Shown here one piece after another: positions 36,220 to 45,740 of a stretch of 64,000 nt of DNA. Position 1 is the first letter of the stretch, and each line of letters begins with the position of its first letter. The stretch covers positions 1,116,001-1,180,000 of the forward strand of contig NZ_CP009555.1 of assembly GCF_000959365.1 (NCBI RefSeq), given 5' to 3'. The notes under the pieces were generated by a model. That model was not told the origin of the DNA. It saw nothing but the letters and a program-made list of their open reading frames with translations, and did not search any database. This DNA comes from Burkholderia oklahomensis C6786 (GTDB lineage Bacteria; Pseudomonadota; Gammaproteobacteria; Burkholderiales; Burkholderiaceae). A program made the position numbers and the translations under genes.

Positions 36220-38700
36220 TCACGAAAGACGGCGACTCTTGAAGCTAGTTGAGCCCCTGCTATCCTCGAGTGAACCTACTCGTCGAAGGTCCGCCCATGT
36301 ACCCTTGTAATAGGGGACAACGTTCTGATCGACCCATGGAGTCACTATGTTGCCCACTGTTCCGTTGAAGTGGCCGAACTGCATGAATGTATGTCCGGAT
36401 TTGATACTCGGTTCAAGATAGGCCATCGCGTAGGTTGACCCGAAGTCGTTATACACCTCAACGACATCACCAGAACTGACCCCCAGGTCCTTCGCGTCAC
36501 CGGGGTTAAGTTCAAGATAAGCCATCGGCACACGATCGAGGACAAACCTGTTGAACTGATCGTGATACAGCGTTTGCCACGCCTCGTTGACACGACCATT
36601 GTTGATCCAGAAGCGATACTTCGACTTCTGCTCGTCGACAATCTTAGGCAACCCGGGCCACGGCGCAGACTTGAACTGGGCCCGACCGTCAGGTGTATCG
36701 AAATTGCCGTCCGAATAGAGCATCTCGGTTCCGGTCAATTTCCCTCCTTCATATGCCTTCGCGGGTAACTGGACACCGTTGTTACCCATGACCCTGAGTC
36801 GCTCGTATGTCACCAGGTGGCCGGTTGACCCGCCCTGGCTATCGATCTTTACCTCCGCGACCATGCCCGCCCGTCTAAAGCCATCGTTGAACGCGTCTTC
36901 TTCTGTTTTCCAGTCAAAGCCGGAGAATCGACTGACCATATCGGCTCGCCCTTCCCTCTCGTACAACGCTCGCAGCTCGTTTGCTATCGATGCGGCAATC
37001 AAGCAATCGGGGCGTGCGGAGCCAGGGGGATCCGTAAACTTCTCGGTGAGGCGGATCCGACGTTCGCCGTTCATCGACGTCAGGTTCATCTCACCGGATT
37101 GCGCTGCCGGCAACATCAAATGCGCCGCCTCGGAGAGGCTCGTCGGATAAAGATTGACTGTCGCGACGAACAATCCGCCTTTGTTCTTGACCGCGTCGTA
37201 CGCGACTTCAATCATCTGGTCCGTCGACGCGCCTCGCGCTCCCCTCATCGCATCTCTGACGATTTGAGCTCGCCGTCGAACAGCAGCCTGATGCTCCTCC
37301 GCGTTCAGCGTGCTTTGAAACGGATTGGTTCCCCAAACCGTATACATCATGCCCTTGCCGCTGATGATCTCCCGATCAACATAGATTTTCGAATCTCCAG
37401 GGTACGGCGGCCGTGCATAACCCTCCTGGTGCCCACCCATGCGAACAACCCCTGTGCCTCGTCGCCCAACGTTGTGCGTTGCCAATACGACGTCGACCAG
37501 CGCGGATTGGATCAGGTAATTGTTGTTCCCCCAGATGATTCCCTTCTCGTAGGCATGCATAGTCCGTGGCCGCGCACCCGATGCCCGTGGACGGTACGCC
37601 CATTCCGCCGCCAGCTTCAATCGCTCAACCGGAACCCCAGTAATACGGCTAGTTTCGGCCATCGAGAGTCGATTCTCGCTTCGCACTTGCTCGAATCCGT
37701 TCGTATGAGATCTGATGAACTCTTGGTCGTGCCACCCTTGATCGACTACATACGTAAACAGGCCGTTGAAAAGCGCGATGTCTGTTCCCGGCTCGATATC
37801 CAAATGCAGAACGTTCTCCTTGCCCGCGACCCGCTCCGCAATGGCGACCGTTGCAGTGCGACGAGGGTCAACGAAGATGATCTTTGCCGGTTGCAGCGAT
37901 TCATCCGAGAAAGAGCGCTTACGCTTATCGACCGTGCCTCCCTGGAGGTTCGGCAACCAATGCGCCAAGAAATAGTTCGTTTGCGTTTCGTATGGGTTGC
38001 AACCGATGGCCATGATGACGTCTGCGAGCTCCGCGTCTTCGTAACTGTTGTTGAGCTCGCCGATTCCCATTTCTCGCGTTGCGTGACATTCCGAGTTGTA
38101 GGCTGGTCGGTTGTGGATCCTGACGAGAGGAGTCTGCAATGCCGAGAACATGAGCTTCCCTGTTCCCCATGTGTTTTCGAATCCGCCTCCGCCCCCTCCA
38201 TGATCAAAGCAGTCGAATGCGAGCGCAGAGGGACCGTCAGCATCGAGAATCCGCTTGGTCAGTCCCGCATACAACTTCAATGCATCGCTCCACGTCGCAT
38301 CAACCCATTGGTTGGCCTTCAACACCTGAGGATGACGGAGCCTCTGCTTCGTCATCCCGCTCGGGCTGTACATGACCTTTGCCGTCTGCCCGCCGCGCGT
38401 CGACGACAACCCCTTGTTAACCACGCATTGACTATCCGGGACGATGAGAATGCGGTACCGCGCCCCGTCTTCATGCACGATCGTATTCTGAGAGGCCGGT
38501 GAAACTGCCATCGTCATTGGTGGCAGAGGTCTTCGAAAATCAACCCTCAATGCATTCTGATCTGGGGCACGCCCGCCCTCTTCGCCCTCAGGCCATTTGT
38601 AGACGTGGTATCCACATCCGACAATGCAGAATTGGCAGGTGAGATTGGTTTTCTTGGCGTTTGTCGGCGGAAGAAATATGCGGTCGGTATCCGTTGTCAT
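36220..38700 (-). CDS. aioA: Arsenite oxidase large (molybdopterin) subunit
   Basis: An 826-residue enzyme of the DMSO-reductase family, full length for AioA. The N-terminal motif [20 protein letters not shown] carries the CxxCxxxC [3Fe-4S] ligands followed by Gly rather than the fourth Cys, typical of AioA. Other hallmark stretches are [40 protein letters not shown] and [20 protein letters not shown]. It oxidises As(III) to As(V) with transfer of electrons to the Rieske subunit. It has no signal of its own and is exported as a complex on the AioB Tat signal. Its start is 4 bp from the aioB stop. Note the order here: aioB, then aioA, then arsR-arsI, all on the minus strand. Confidence 0.95.
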   Translation of the reverse strand: MTTDTDRIFLPPTNAKKTNLTCQFCIVGCGYHVYKWPEGEEGGRAPDQNALRVDFRRPLPPMTMAVSPASQNTIVHEDGARYRILIVPDSQCVVNKGLSSTRGGQTAKVMYSPSGMTKQRLRHPQVLKANQWVDATWSDALKLYAGLTKRILDADGPSALAFDCFDHGGGGGGFENTWGTGKLMFSALQTPLVRIHNRPAYNSECHATREMGIGELNNSYEDAELADVIMAIGCNPYETQTNYFLAHWLPNLQGGTVDKRKRSFSDESLQPAKIIFVDPRRTATVAIAERVAGKENVLHLDIEPGTDIALFNGLFTYVVDQGWHDQEFIRSHTNGFEQVRSENRLSMAETSRITGVPVERLKLAAEWAYRPRASGARPRTMHAYEKGIIWGNNNYLIQSALVDVVLATHNVGRRGTGVVRMGGHQEGYARPPYPGDSKIYVDREIISGKGMMYTVWGTNPFQSTLNAEEHQAAVRRRAQIVRDAMRGARGASTDQMIEVAYDAVKNKGGLFVATVNLYPTSLSEAAHLMLPAAQSGEMNLTSMNGERRIRLTEKFTDPPGSARPDCLIAASIANELRALYEREGRADMVSRFSGFDWKTEEDAFNDGFRRAGMVAEVKIDSQGGSTGHLVTYERLRVMGNNGVQLPAKAYEGGKLTGTEMLYSDGNFDTPDGRAQFKSAPWPGLPKIVDEQKSKYRFWINNGRVNEAWQTLYHDQFNRFVLDRVPMAYLELNPGDAKDLGVSSGDVVEVYNDFGSTYAMAYLEPSIKSGHTFMQFGHFNGTVGNIVTPWVDQNVVPYYKGTWADLRRVGSLEDSRGSTSFKSRRLS

Positions 38701-38704
38701 GGCA

Positions 38705-39229
38705 TCACCCTCTGAACACGTTTTCAGTCCGGCCGTAGATCAGTCCGTCCACACCGACCGCAGAAATCGCGCCATCGCTCTCCGCATACTTCAGCGTGAT
38801 CGACGGCAGGTCCGCCGTGGCTTGACCGCACACCATCTGTCCTCGCTTCTCCGCGTCGAAAATGCTGAAATGACAAGGACACTGGAATACCTTCGTTTCC
38901 GTGTCGTACGCAACCGGGCAACCCATGTGACTACAGAGCCGACTGAAAGCAACAACGTCACTCCCGGGCCCAATCCCTCCGCTAACAGGATGACCGAGTT
39001 TGATCATCACGCATGGGGAAGAAGCGTCCGGGTAGGCGAAGTCAAACGGCACGTTCGTCTTCAGTTCGCCAACGTGAGCTATCAGCTTGACCACGTTGTC
39101 TTTCGCCTGCTCAACAACTTCCGGGCGTCCCGTCGCCTGGAGAGTCGAAGCGCCTGCGATCGTCGAGCTCGCTGCCGCGGCCGCACCGCCGGTGAATTTC
39201 AAAAAACTTCTACGACTTACACTCATCAT
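38705..39229 (-). CDS. aioB: Arsenite oxidase small (Rieske) subunit
   Basis: A 174-residue protein. The twin-arginine signal [11 protein letters not shown] is followed by an Ala-rich hydrophobic core. The Rieske [2Fe-2S] site is complete, with LCSHMGC and CPCHFS, and both extra cysteines of the disulfide that some AioB proteins lack are present. It accepts electrons from the molybdenum subunit in the periplasm and passes them to cytochrome or azurin; no such acceptor gene is adjacent. The start is ATG 39229 or 39226; the latter is better spaced from GGAG. Confidence 0.95.
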   Translation of the reverse strand: MMSVSRRSFLKFTGGAAAAASSTIAGASTLQATGRPEVVEQAKDNVVKLIAHVGELKTNVPFDFAYPDASSPCVMIKLGHPVSGGIGPGSDVVAFSRLCSHMGCPVAYDTETKVFQCPCHFSIFDAEKRGQMVCGQATADLPSITLKYAESDGAISAVGVDGLIYGRTENVFRG

Positions 39230-39264
39230 GGTCTCCGCACGAACTATGTCGCCTGCCTACCCGC

Positions 39265-40374
39265 TCACATGAAAATGAAGTAGCAAGCAGCACTTAGTAC
39301 TGCCGCTACGGGGAGGGTCAAAATCCATGACATGAGGATGCTCTTCAGCACGCTGAAGTTTGCCGTCCCGTTGACGACGCCGACGCCCGTAATGGCCCCA
39401 ACTGAAACATGTGTCGTCGAAACAGGAAGCCCGAGTTTGCTTGCGAAGATCACCAGAACCGCCGTCACCAGGTTTGCGGTCAATGCTTGCCCGTCGTTCA
39501 TGCGGGAAATCTTCTTGCTCATGGTCTCGGCTACCTTCTTGGCGTTGACGATTCCGCCGAGCGTCATGCCAGCGGCAACCACCACCGCACCCCATCTGAT
39601 GTCGAGCCACTTGACCACGAGCAACAAGCCCGCAATCTTTGGAGTGTCGTTGAGCCCCCGTGCAAAGCTAAGTGCAATCGCGCTCGCGTAGTGCGCGACA
39701 TCCACAAGTTTCTGCGTCGAAATACCGAGGACATTTCCGTCGTACTTGTAGACACAACTCTCGACCGAATCGACCACAATTCCGCCAGGCATTTGCATCA
39801 TTGAACTACCTCCGGAAAGGGGGCCAACCGGTACGAACCTAGCCGGCGCCACACACATGCAGAGGGAACGCCCCACCCCGCTGCGTTCGGCGGCCATATG
39901 AGCCACTTTGTAGATCGGAATAGTCAGCGCAACCGCGGCAATCGGGCTGAAGACGAGCGGTAGAAGAAACGAGCTACCCAACACGGACAGGTTCGGCGTG
40001 TGGCCCATGGCAACAAATCCGGCGCCCACAAGCCCGCCGGTCAATCCGTGCGTGGTCGATACCGGGAACCCGAGAAACGTTGCAAGTATCACGGTTGCCC
40101 CGGCTCCCAAGGCAACGGACAGCAGGAATTTGGCTGACCTCGATATTTCCGGTGGAACCAACCCTTTACCCGAGAAGGCCTGCGCCAACCCACTCGCTAG
40201 AACAAGCGAACACAGACTTCCAGCGATTGTCGCAGCGGTAGCGACCGTGATCGCTGTACGGTAACTAGCCACGCCGCTTCCATACAGCGTCGCAACCCCT
40301 TTGAAGTTGTCGTTGGCACCATTGGAGTAGGAAAGAAAAGCCGTAGCCAAGAACAAGATTGTCATCGCCGCCAT
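39265..40374 (-). CDS. pit: PiT-family inorganic phosphate permease
   Basis: A 369-residue membrane protein from ATG 40374 behind AAGGA. It has the two PiT signature repeats: FLSYSNGANDNFKGVATLYG near the N-terminus and FARGLNDTPKIAGLL in the second half, plus paired GFPVSTTHGLTGGL and GLPVSTTHVSVGAI. It carries phosphate (and often arsenate, as an analogue). Lying directly upstream of aioBA on the same strand, it may secure phosphate when arsenite oxidation floods the periplasm with arsenate. Phosphate transporters are known companions of aio islands. Confidence 0.9.
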   Translation of the reverse strand: MAAMTILFLATAFLSYSNGANDNFKGVATLYGSGVASYRTAITVATAATIAGSLCSLVLASGLAQAFSGKGLVPPEISRSAKFLLSVALGAGATVILATFLGFPVSTTHGLTGGLVGAGFVAMGHTPNLSVLGSSFLLPLVFSPIAAVALTIPIYKVAHMAAERSGVGRSLCMCVAPARFVPVGPLSGGSSMMQMPGGIVVDSVESCVYKYDGNVLGISTQKLVDVAHYASAIALSFARGLNDTPKIAGLLLVVKWLDIRWGAVVVAAGMTLGGIVNAKKVAETMSKKISRMNDGQALTANLVTAVLVIFASKLGLPVSTTHVSVGAITGVGVVNGTANFSVLKSILMSWILTLPVAAVLSAACYFIFM

Positions 40375-40680
40375 AGTTTCGTTTTCCTTATTAATTAGCA
40401 CTAGCGATACATCAATATGGCACGAAACTAGCTGCCACCACATCCCGGTACCGGTTGACGCAGCATTGCCCTCCAACTCATGGTCGCCCAGCATCCCGAC
40501 GAGATGTTTTGGACGACGTGCTGCTCGGCCCTCCCGAACAGGCAACGTCATCCCACGAACAAGTAAATCAAGTTACTTTTCGCGTAACAACACGAAATTA
40601 ACTACGCATTCCTAATTTAATGACTTACGCAACCCGCCGATTCAGTATCGAAAGGTGCTCAATCCACGACCAGATCCCTG
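40375..40680. other. Intergenic region between arsR and pit
   Basis: About 305 bp, AT-rich at 40565-40625. It contains the dyad GTTAC-N7-GTAAC (40572-40588), a possible operator for pit-aioBA. No gene is visible. Confidence 0.4.
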
Positions 40681-41028
40681 CTACTTCGCCTTCTTCTTTC
40701 CGGATCCACAGGATGACTTCCCAGCAATGCGCGTCGGCGACTCTGCACCCTCACAGCAATGCTCCATCAAAAAGCCAACTAGTCCGTGCACCGCGTCGTA
40801 GTTTGCTCCGTAGACCACGAAGCGACCTTCCTGACGCACATGCACCAACCCCGCGATCGCCATCTCCTTGAGGTGAAACGAGAGGGCTGACGGACTCTTT
40901 TCGAGAAGTTCTGCGATCCGACCCGCAGCCAATCCCTCCGGTCCCGCCCTCACCAAGAGGCGAAAAATGTTGAGCCTTGTTTCCTGTGCAAGCGCTGAAA
41001 ACGCAAGGATTGCTTCCTGATTTTTCAT
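40681..41028 (-). CDS. arsR: ArsR-type repressor facing the organoarsenical operon
   Basis: A 115-residue winged-helix repressor, ATG at 41028 (MKNQEAILAFSAL), with LAQETRLNIFRLLVRAG and SPSALSFHLKEMAIAGLV. Possible arsenic ligands lie in the C-terminal part: EHCCEG and a late Cys in KSSCGSGKKKAK. It is transcribed away from the permease-arsM-arsL operon and towards pit-aioBA, so it probably controls both through the shared 219-bp intergenic region. Confidence 0.9.
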   Translation of the reverse strand: MKNQEAILAFSALAQETRLNIFRLLVRAGPEGLAAGRIAELLEKSPSALSFHLKEMAIAGLVHVRQEGRFVVYGANYDAVHGLVGFLMEHCCEGAESPTRIAGKSSCGSGKKKAK

Positions 41029-41247
41029 CGGCGGATGTTACTTCAACGTTTGTAGAAATGCCAACATGAAAAAAATTTTCGACATCTTGATTTTTCTGAC
41101 GCTTCAACACACACTGAAACGTCGAAATGTTGGCAGGCTCCAGATAGTGGAATGGTACCAACTAGGCATCATTCTCAACCAGCCGTAGGGAAACGCACCA
41201 TTCGGTTAAAAACGGATGCTCACAGCTTTGTCGAGGCGAGGAACGAA
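41029..41247. promoter_or_regulatory. Divergent promoter region with inverted and direct repeats
   Basis: It separates arsR (minus) from the biosynthetic operon (plus). TGCCAACAT (41059-41067) and ATGTTGGCA (41127-41135) form a perfect 9-bp inverted repeat with about 60 bp between the arms. CTTCAAC occurs directly repeated at 41041 and 41102, and AAACGTCGAA near 41117 echoes TTCAACGTTT near 41042 in reverse. Two ArsR sites flanking overlapping promoters would explain this. The assignment is by symmetry and context. Confidence 0.5.
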
Positions 41248-42474
41248 ATGGCCCAGGTTCAATCGATGCAACGTACAACCGGCGCGCGCTGGTTCAACGA
41301 AGTAACGAAAACACTATCCGTCGTCCCGTTCCCGCTTGCCATGATTCTGGTGACTCTTGTCATAGGTGTCGCCTACGGCATGGACGACTCCAAGCTGATA
41401 GCGACGTTCAATAAGGGATTCGGGTACAACATGGGCTACTTCGCCCTGATCCTTGTCTCTTCTTTTTTCCTTGCCGCGGCGATCAGCAAAGGAGAAATTT
41501 TCCAAGTCGGCCGGTTAGGCGTGTTGATTTCACCCTTTACCGGCGCCGGCATGGTGTGTCCGGACACATCTTACGCCACCCTTGCACCGATCGCGCCAAC
41601 GCATCGCAAGGGCATCGCCGTCGGCAGCTATGCCGGTTTCAAACTGATGATCCCAGCCGGCCCTTTGATCATCGGCGTCGGGCTTTCGATCGACGTGAAT
41701 CGACCGGGTTTTGCCATTCTCGGATTCGCGCTGATGATTCCTGTCGTTCTCGCAGGGCTGCTTTGGCTCAAGATCGCGGACAGAGATAACGGCCCTGAAT
41801 CTGCAACGCACGCCTCGGCCCCAACAGGAGCGAAAGCAAGCGCTCTCAAGCGACTGTTCCCGCTCTACTGTCTCGCGATTCTGATCATTGTGGGTCTGGC
41901 CGCAGACTTTCGCGCATGGCCGACGCTCAAATTCCTGACATCGCCTGCGGGAGCGCTCGCGATCACAGCGGTACTGACGTACTTTCTTGTCGCGCCGCAA
42001 CTCAGGAAAGAGTGTTTGGAGTCAGCAGTCCGTCGCAGCGCGTCCCTTCTGTTCATCATCGGCTCAGCGAGCGCGCTCGGCACGATGCTGGCTACCGTTC
42101 TGCCACTCGCAAAACTCGCGTCAACGTTTGCTACCCACTACTCAAATTTCGCGTTGATATTCGTGTTGTTCGCGATCACCGCGATCTTCAAGGTGATCAA
42201 TGGCTCGTCGCTGGCTACGTTCGCGGCTGTTCCCCCGATCCTTGCGCACGTGGTAAGCGGAGCGTCGTTGGACCCGACCATTGCGGTGTACGCCATTTGC
42301 CTCGGCGCCTTCGTAGCGATCCTTCCGAACGACAGCTACTTCTGGCTAACGCAGCCGCGCTCGAACACGGAAGGCCAGACTCAACCACCGAACTTCACGT
42401 TTACTGCTGCCTCGATCGTTCAGGCGCTCGTAGGTCTCGCCTGCTTGTATATCTACGCTTTCGTCATCCAGTAA
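41248..42474 (+). CDS. GntP-like/ion-transporter-superfamily permease of the arsenical operon
   Basis: A 408-residue membrane protein with about eleven hydrophobic helices, from ATG 41248 behind GAGGAACGAA. Segments such as ATFNKGFGYNMGYFALILVS and INGSSLATFAAVPPILAHVV recall the GntP/DcuC-like organic-anion permeases with two re-entrant loops, but I am not sure of the exact family. It is the first gene of the operon, so it probably exports the final arsenical or imports a carboxylate precursor. The arsinothricin cluster I know uses an unrelated MFS protein (ArsQ) in this place. Confidence 0.6.
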   Translation: MAQVQSMQRTTGARWFNEVTKTLSVVPFPLAMILVTLVIGVAYGMDDSKLIATFNKGFGYNMGYFALILVSSFFLAAAISKGEIFQVGRLGVLISPFTGAGMVCPDTSYATLAPIAPTHRKGIAVGSYAGFKLMIPAGPLIIGVGLSIDVNRPGFAILGFALMIPVVLAGLLWLKIADRDNGPESATHASAPTGAKASALKRLFPLYCLAILIIVGLAADFRAWPTLKFLTSPAGALAITAVLTYFLVAPQLRKECLESAVRRSASLLFIIGSASALGTMLATVLPLAKLASTFATHYSNFALIFVLFAITAIFKVINGSSLATFAAVPPILAHVVSGASLDPTIAVYAICLGAFVAILPNDSYFWLTQPRSNTEGQTQPPNFTFTAASIVQALVGLACLYIYAFVIQ

Positions 42475-42512
42475 TCATCTTCCCAGCAATCTCATCGAAG
42501 GAGTGAGCTTAT

Positions 42513-43646
42513 ATGGAAATGGATTCCGTCATTCAGGAAGAGTATTCGAAGGCACTTCATGCCGACTCTTCGATGCTTGCGAACGAGTACCAAGTGCTCT
42601 GTACGGCCGAGGCCTACGATCGCACACTTCTTGAGAAGATTCCGAAGGCGATTCTTGATGCCGACTTCGGTTGTGGCAACCCCACTCCGTTCGTCAAGGA
42701 AGGGGATGCCGTACTTGATCTCGGCAGCGGTAGTGGAAAGATCTGCTACATCCTGTCTCAGGTGGTCGGACCTGCAGGAAAAGTGTTCGGCGTTGACTTC
42801 ACGCCGCAAATGGTGGATCTCGCTCGCAGCCAGCAGGAGAGCTTTGCGGATGTCATGGGGTTCGACAACATGCGGTTCAACCGCGCGAGCATCACCGACC
42901 TGAAAACGGATCTCGAGAAGGTCGATCGCCTGCTTGCGAAAGCCTCGATCGATAGCCTCGAGAAGCTGATCGCGTTCGAACGCCGAAAAAGTGAAATTTT
43001 CAACGCAAACCCGCTGATCCCGGACAACAGCATCGACGTCATTGTCTCAAATTGCGTGATCAATTTGGTAAGCACTACTGATAAGTCTGAAGTGTTCAGA
43101 GAAATGTTCCGCGTTCTTCGACCGGGCGGCCGTATCGCAATCTCTGACAACGTTTCCAACATCGAGGTGCCCGAGCACCTCCAGTCCGATCAGCAGCTCT
43201 GGGCGGCCTGTTACGCAGGCGTTTTTCAAGAACAGGACTTCTATCGCGCCATCGCAAGTGCTGGCTTCGAAGGTCTCCGCATTGAAGTTCGAAACGAAGA
43301 TCCGGCAAAAGCCGTCGAGGGTGTCGTTTTCCGGTCAGTCACAGTGACTGCGATCAAACCGCACCTCCCTCTCTCCGGGACCCGGGCAGCATTCCAGCTG
43401 ATGTATCGCGGCCCATGGGTAGAGGTAATTGACGAACACGGTCTCAAATTCAAGAAGGGCGAAGTCACATTGATCCCGCCCGAGTTTGCAGCCAAGTTCC
43501 GTGCCGACGCCTACCAGGCAGACCTGTTCAACCTTGACGAACCGCAGTTTGTCGATGCAAACGCGTGCTGCTCCACACCGGCTCAGCAGGCGGAATCGTG
43601 TTGCAGCCCTACGTCCAACGGCACTAGTTCCACCTTCTGCTGCTAA
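42513..43646 (+). CDS. arsM: ArsM-type As(III) S-adenosylmethionine methyltransferase with Cys-rich tail
   Basis: A 377-residue protein with ATG at 42513 after AAGGAG. The SAM-binding motif is AVLDLGSGSGKICYILSQ. Cysteines matching the ArsM arsenite site are Cys54 (FGCGNPTP), Cys181 (SNCVINL) and Cys233 (WAACYAGVFQEQDF), so As(III) binding is likely. A C-terminal extension of about 90 residues contains GPWVEVIDEHGLKF and ends with three CC pairs (NACCST, ESCCSP, TFCC), plausible arsenic chelators. It should transfer methyl groups to trivalent arsenic, either inorganic or in an intermediate made by the radical SAM enzyme encoded next. It lies 38 bp after the permease. Confidence 0.85.
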   Translation: MEMDSVIQEEYSKALHADSSMLANEYQVLCTAEAYDRTLLEKIPKAILDADFGCGNPTPFVKEGDAVLDLGSGSGKICYILSQVVGPAGKVFGVDFTPQMVDLARSQQESFADVMGFDNMRFNRASITDLKTDLEKVDRLLAKASIDSLEKLIAFERRKSEIFNANPLIPDNSIDVIVSNCVINLVSTTDKSEVFREMFRVLRPGGRIAISDNVSNIEVPEHLQSDQQLWAACYAGVFQEQDFYRAIASAGFEGLRIEVRNEDPAKAVEGVVFRSVTVTAIKPHLPLSGTRAAFQLMYRGPWVEVIDEHGLKFKKGEVTLIPPEFAAKFRADAYQADLFNLDEPQFVDANACCSTPAQQAESCCSPTSNGTSSTFCC

Positions 43647-43740
43647 GCCGCTTGACTGAATAGTTCGACACACGACATCAATACAAACGCAATACATACA
43701 TAACAATTCGTTGTACTACATTCCAGAGATAGGTTTCCAT

Positions 43741-45027
43741 ATGGCCAACTATCTAGTTGTCTCCACCTTTGAGGGTGGATATCAGCCCAATACCGCCTTG
43801 TCGGCAGCCACCGCACTACGGAACGCAGGATTCGATAGCACGAAACTGCTCGACACCTACGTCGACGGTATCCCCGACGGAGTGTTTGATGATGCGGACG
43901 TTATCGCTATTTCCATGCCGTTGTTTGATTCGCTGCAAGCGGGCCTGCAGCTGACCGATCAGATACGAAAGGCCAACCCGACCGCAATCATTGTGTATTT
44001 TGGCCAGTACGCGACCCTCAACGCTGAACGCCTTGTTGGTCGCTACGGTGACTATGCTGTTGTGGGGGAATGGGAGCATCCGCTGGTGAACCTGGCTCGT
44101 TATGCCAGCGGCTCGGGAGTAGCACTGGAAAAGGCTGGACTGGTTGACCTGGAGGTCGTAGCCAACGGCAGAGTTCCCCACCCCTATCTTGCTCGCAATG
44201 CGATCAGTGTTCCCGATCGATCGCTCGCCCCTTCCCTGGTCAAGTACCCGCAACCTCAGGTCGAGAAGCTCCTCGGAAGCGGTATTCACCTCATCGGTGG
44301 AGTGGAAGCCACGCGCGGCTGCCATCACAAATGCACCTACTGTTCCGTGTATGCCGCATACGACGGCAAAGTCATTATGGTCACGGACGACATCGTGGTC
44401 GAAGACGTCAGGAATCTCGTCAAACAAGGGATGGAACATCTGACGTTCACCGATGCAGAATTCTTCAACGCCAAGAATCACGGCGTTCGGATCATGCGGC
44501 GCCTGCACGAAGAATTTCCGCACCTGACCTACGACTTCACGACACGTGTCGATCACATTCTCGAGCATGAAGATGCGATTCGCGAAATGTCCGGTCTCGG
44601 GTTGCGATTCATCACATCAGCGCTGGAGTTCCCAACCCAGAAGGTCCTCGACATCGTCGCCAAAGAGATATCCGTCGACGACATCGAAATGGCAATTCGC
44701 CGCCTCAAGGCAATCGGCGTCAAGCTGAACCCCACCTTCATCATGTACAACCCGTGGGTGTCGAAGGAGGACATCCTGTCGTTCAAGGCGTTCATCGAAC
44801 GAAACGACCTCGAAGATGTAGTCGACCCCATCCAGTACGAAACCCGTCTCCATCTGTACAAGGGCTCTCCGCTTCTCAATCGGGCATCGACAGCTGGGCT
44901 CAAGTTGACGGAGCGAGAGTTTCACTTCGACTGGTCTCATCCCGATCCAGCAGTGGACGAGATGTACTACGCCAATGTAACGCCTCCGGAACCAGGCGTA
45001 TTCAAACGATGCTGCCTCAAGTGCTGA
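43741..45027 (+). CDS. arsL: RCCLKC-tail radical SAM enzyme, ArsL type (organoarsenical synthesis)
   Basis: A 428-residue protein, ATG at 43741. An N-terminal B12-binding-like fold (about 1-130) precedes the radical SAM core with CxxxCxxC at Cys194, Cys198 and Cys201 (RGCHHKCTYCSVYAAYDGK). The protein ends exactly with RCCLKC (residues 423-428). This tail defines the family to which ArsL of the arsinothricin pathway belongs. ArsL cleaves SAM unusually, moves its 3-amino-3-carboxypropyl group to As(III) and so makes hydroxyarsinothricin. The tail cysteines are thought to hold arsenite. Product identity in this organism is inferred from that family. It is followed 36 bp later by a second methyltransferase. 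Confidence 0.88.
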   Translation: MANYLVVSTFEGGYQPNTALSAATALRNAGFDSTKLLDTYVDGIPDGVFDDADVIAISMPLFDSLQAGLQLTDQIRKANPTAIIVYFGQYATLNAERLVGRYGDYAVVGEWEHPLVNLARYASGSGVALEKAGLVDLEVVANGRVPHPYLARNAISVPDRSLAPSLVKYPQPQVEKLLGSGIHLIGGVEATRGCHHKCTYCSVYAAYDGKVIMVTDDIVVEDVRNLVKQGMEHLTFTDAEFFNAKNHGVRIMRRLHEEFPHLTYDFTTRVDHILEHEDAIREMSGLGLRFITSALEFPTQKVLDIVAKEISVDDIEMAIRRLKAIGVKLNPTFIMYNPWVSKEDILSFKAFIERNDLEDVVDPIQYETRLHLYKGSPLLNRASTAGLKLTEREFHFDWSHPDPAVDEMYYANVTPPEPGVFKRCCLKC

Positions 45028-45063
45028 ACAGCAACGAGATACCCCCTCCCTACGATCGACGCC

Positions 45064-45702
45064 ATGAACACGAATACCTACTTCGCTGAGGTCGCTGCTC
45101 AGTGGGATCAAATGCGACGCGACTTCTTTTCTGACGAGGTGCGCCGAGCAGCATTTCGTGCCGCGGAAATCAGTACCGATTCGATACTGAAAACAGCGGC
45201 CGACGTTGGTGCCGGCACCGGATTCATGACCGAAGGATTGGTAAAAGCCGGCCTGGAAGTCATTGCGGTAGATCCGGTCCAGGAAATGCTGGACATCCTT
45301 GCCCGCAAGCCCTTCTCGGCATATGGCGTCGAGTGTCGCCTCGGCGAAGCGGAGAGCCTCCCAATCGACGACAAGGGAGTCGATTATGTTTTCGCCAACA
45401 TGTCACTCCATCACGTTGAAAGGCCCGAACGTGCCGTCGCGGAGATGTATCGGGTCCTCAAACCGGGTGGCCGGTTGATCATCACCGACATGGATACCCA
45501 TTCATTCGAAGATCTCCGAAAGGCGCACAACGACCGCTGGATGGGATTCGATCGGCAGACCGTTGCCGGTTGGTTCGAGTCTGCCGGGTTCGAGTCAAGT
45601 CATATTGATAGCGTCGGTTCTTGCTGCGGCGGCGGCGCATCAGCTATGACCATCGACGGATACGGCATCGGCGTTTTTGTTGCCTCCGGTGTGCGGCACT
45701 GA
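45064..45702 (+). CDS. Class I SAM methyltransferase with CC motif, third enzyme of the operon
   Basis: A 212-residue Rossmann methyltransferase (ADVGAGTGFMTEGLVKAG, then AEMYRVLKPGGRLIITDMDT). A Cys pair near the C-terminus (VGSCCGGGASAM) could bind trivalent arsenic. The small size and this CC pair make it a candidate for the enzyme that methylates hydroxyarsinothricin to arsinothricin, the role of ArsM in the compact cluster, while the longer ArsM at 42513 could act on inorganic arsenic. That division is speculative. The ribosome-binding site is weak, so it may be coupled to arsL. Confidence 0.75.
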   Translation: MNTNTYFAEVAAQWDQMRRDFFSDEVRRAAFRAAEISTDSILKTAADVGAGTGFMTEGLVKAGLEVIAVDPVQEMLDILARKPFSAYGVECRLGEAESLPIDDKGVDYVFANMSLHHVERPERAVAEMYRVLKPGGRLIITDMDTHSFEDLRKAHNDRWMGFDRQTVAGWFESAGFESSHIDSVGSCCGGGASAMTIDGYGIGVFVASGVRH

Positions 45703-45740
45703 CCACACGTCCAACATCGCATTCGAGAGAAAGAAAAGTC

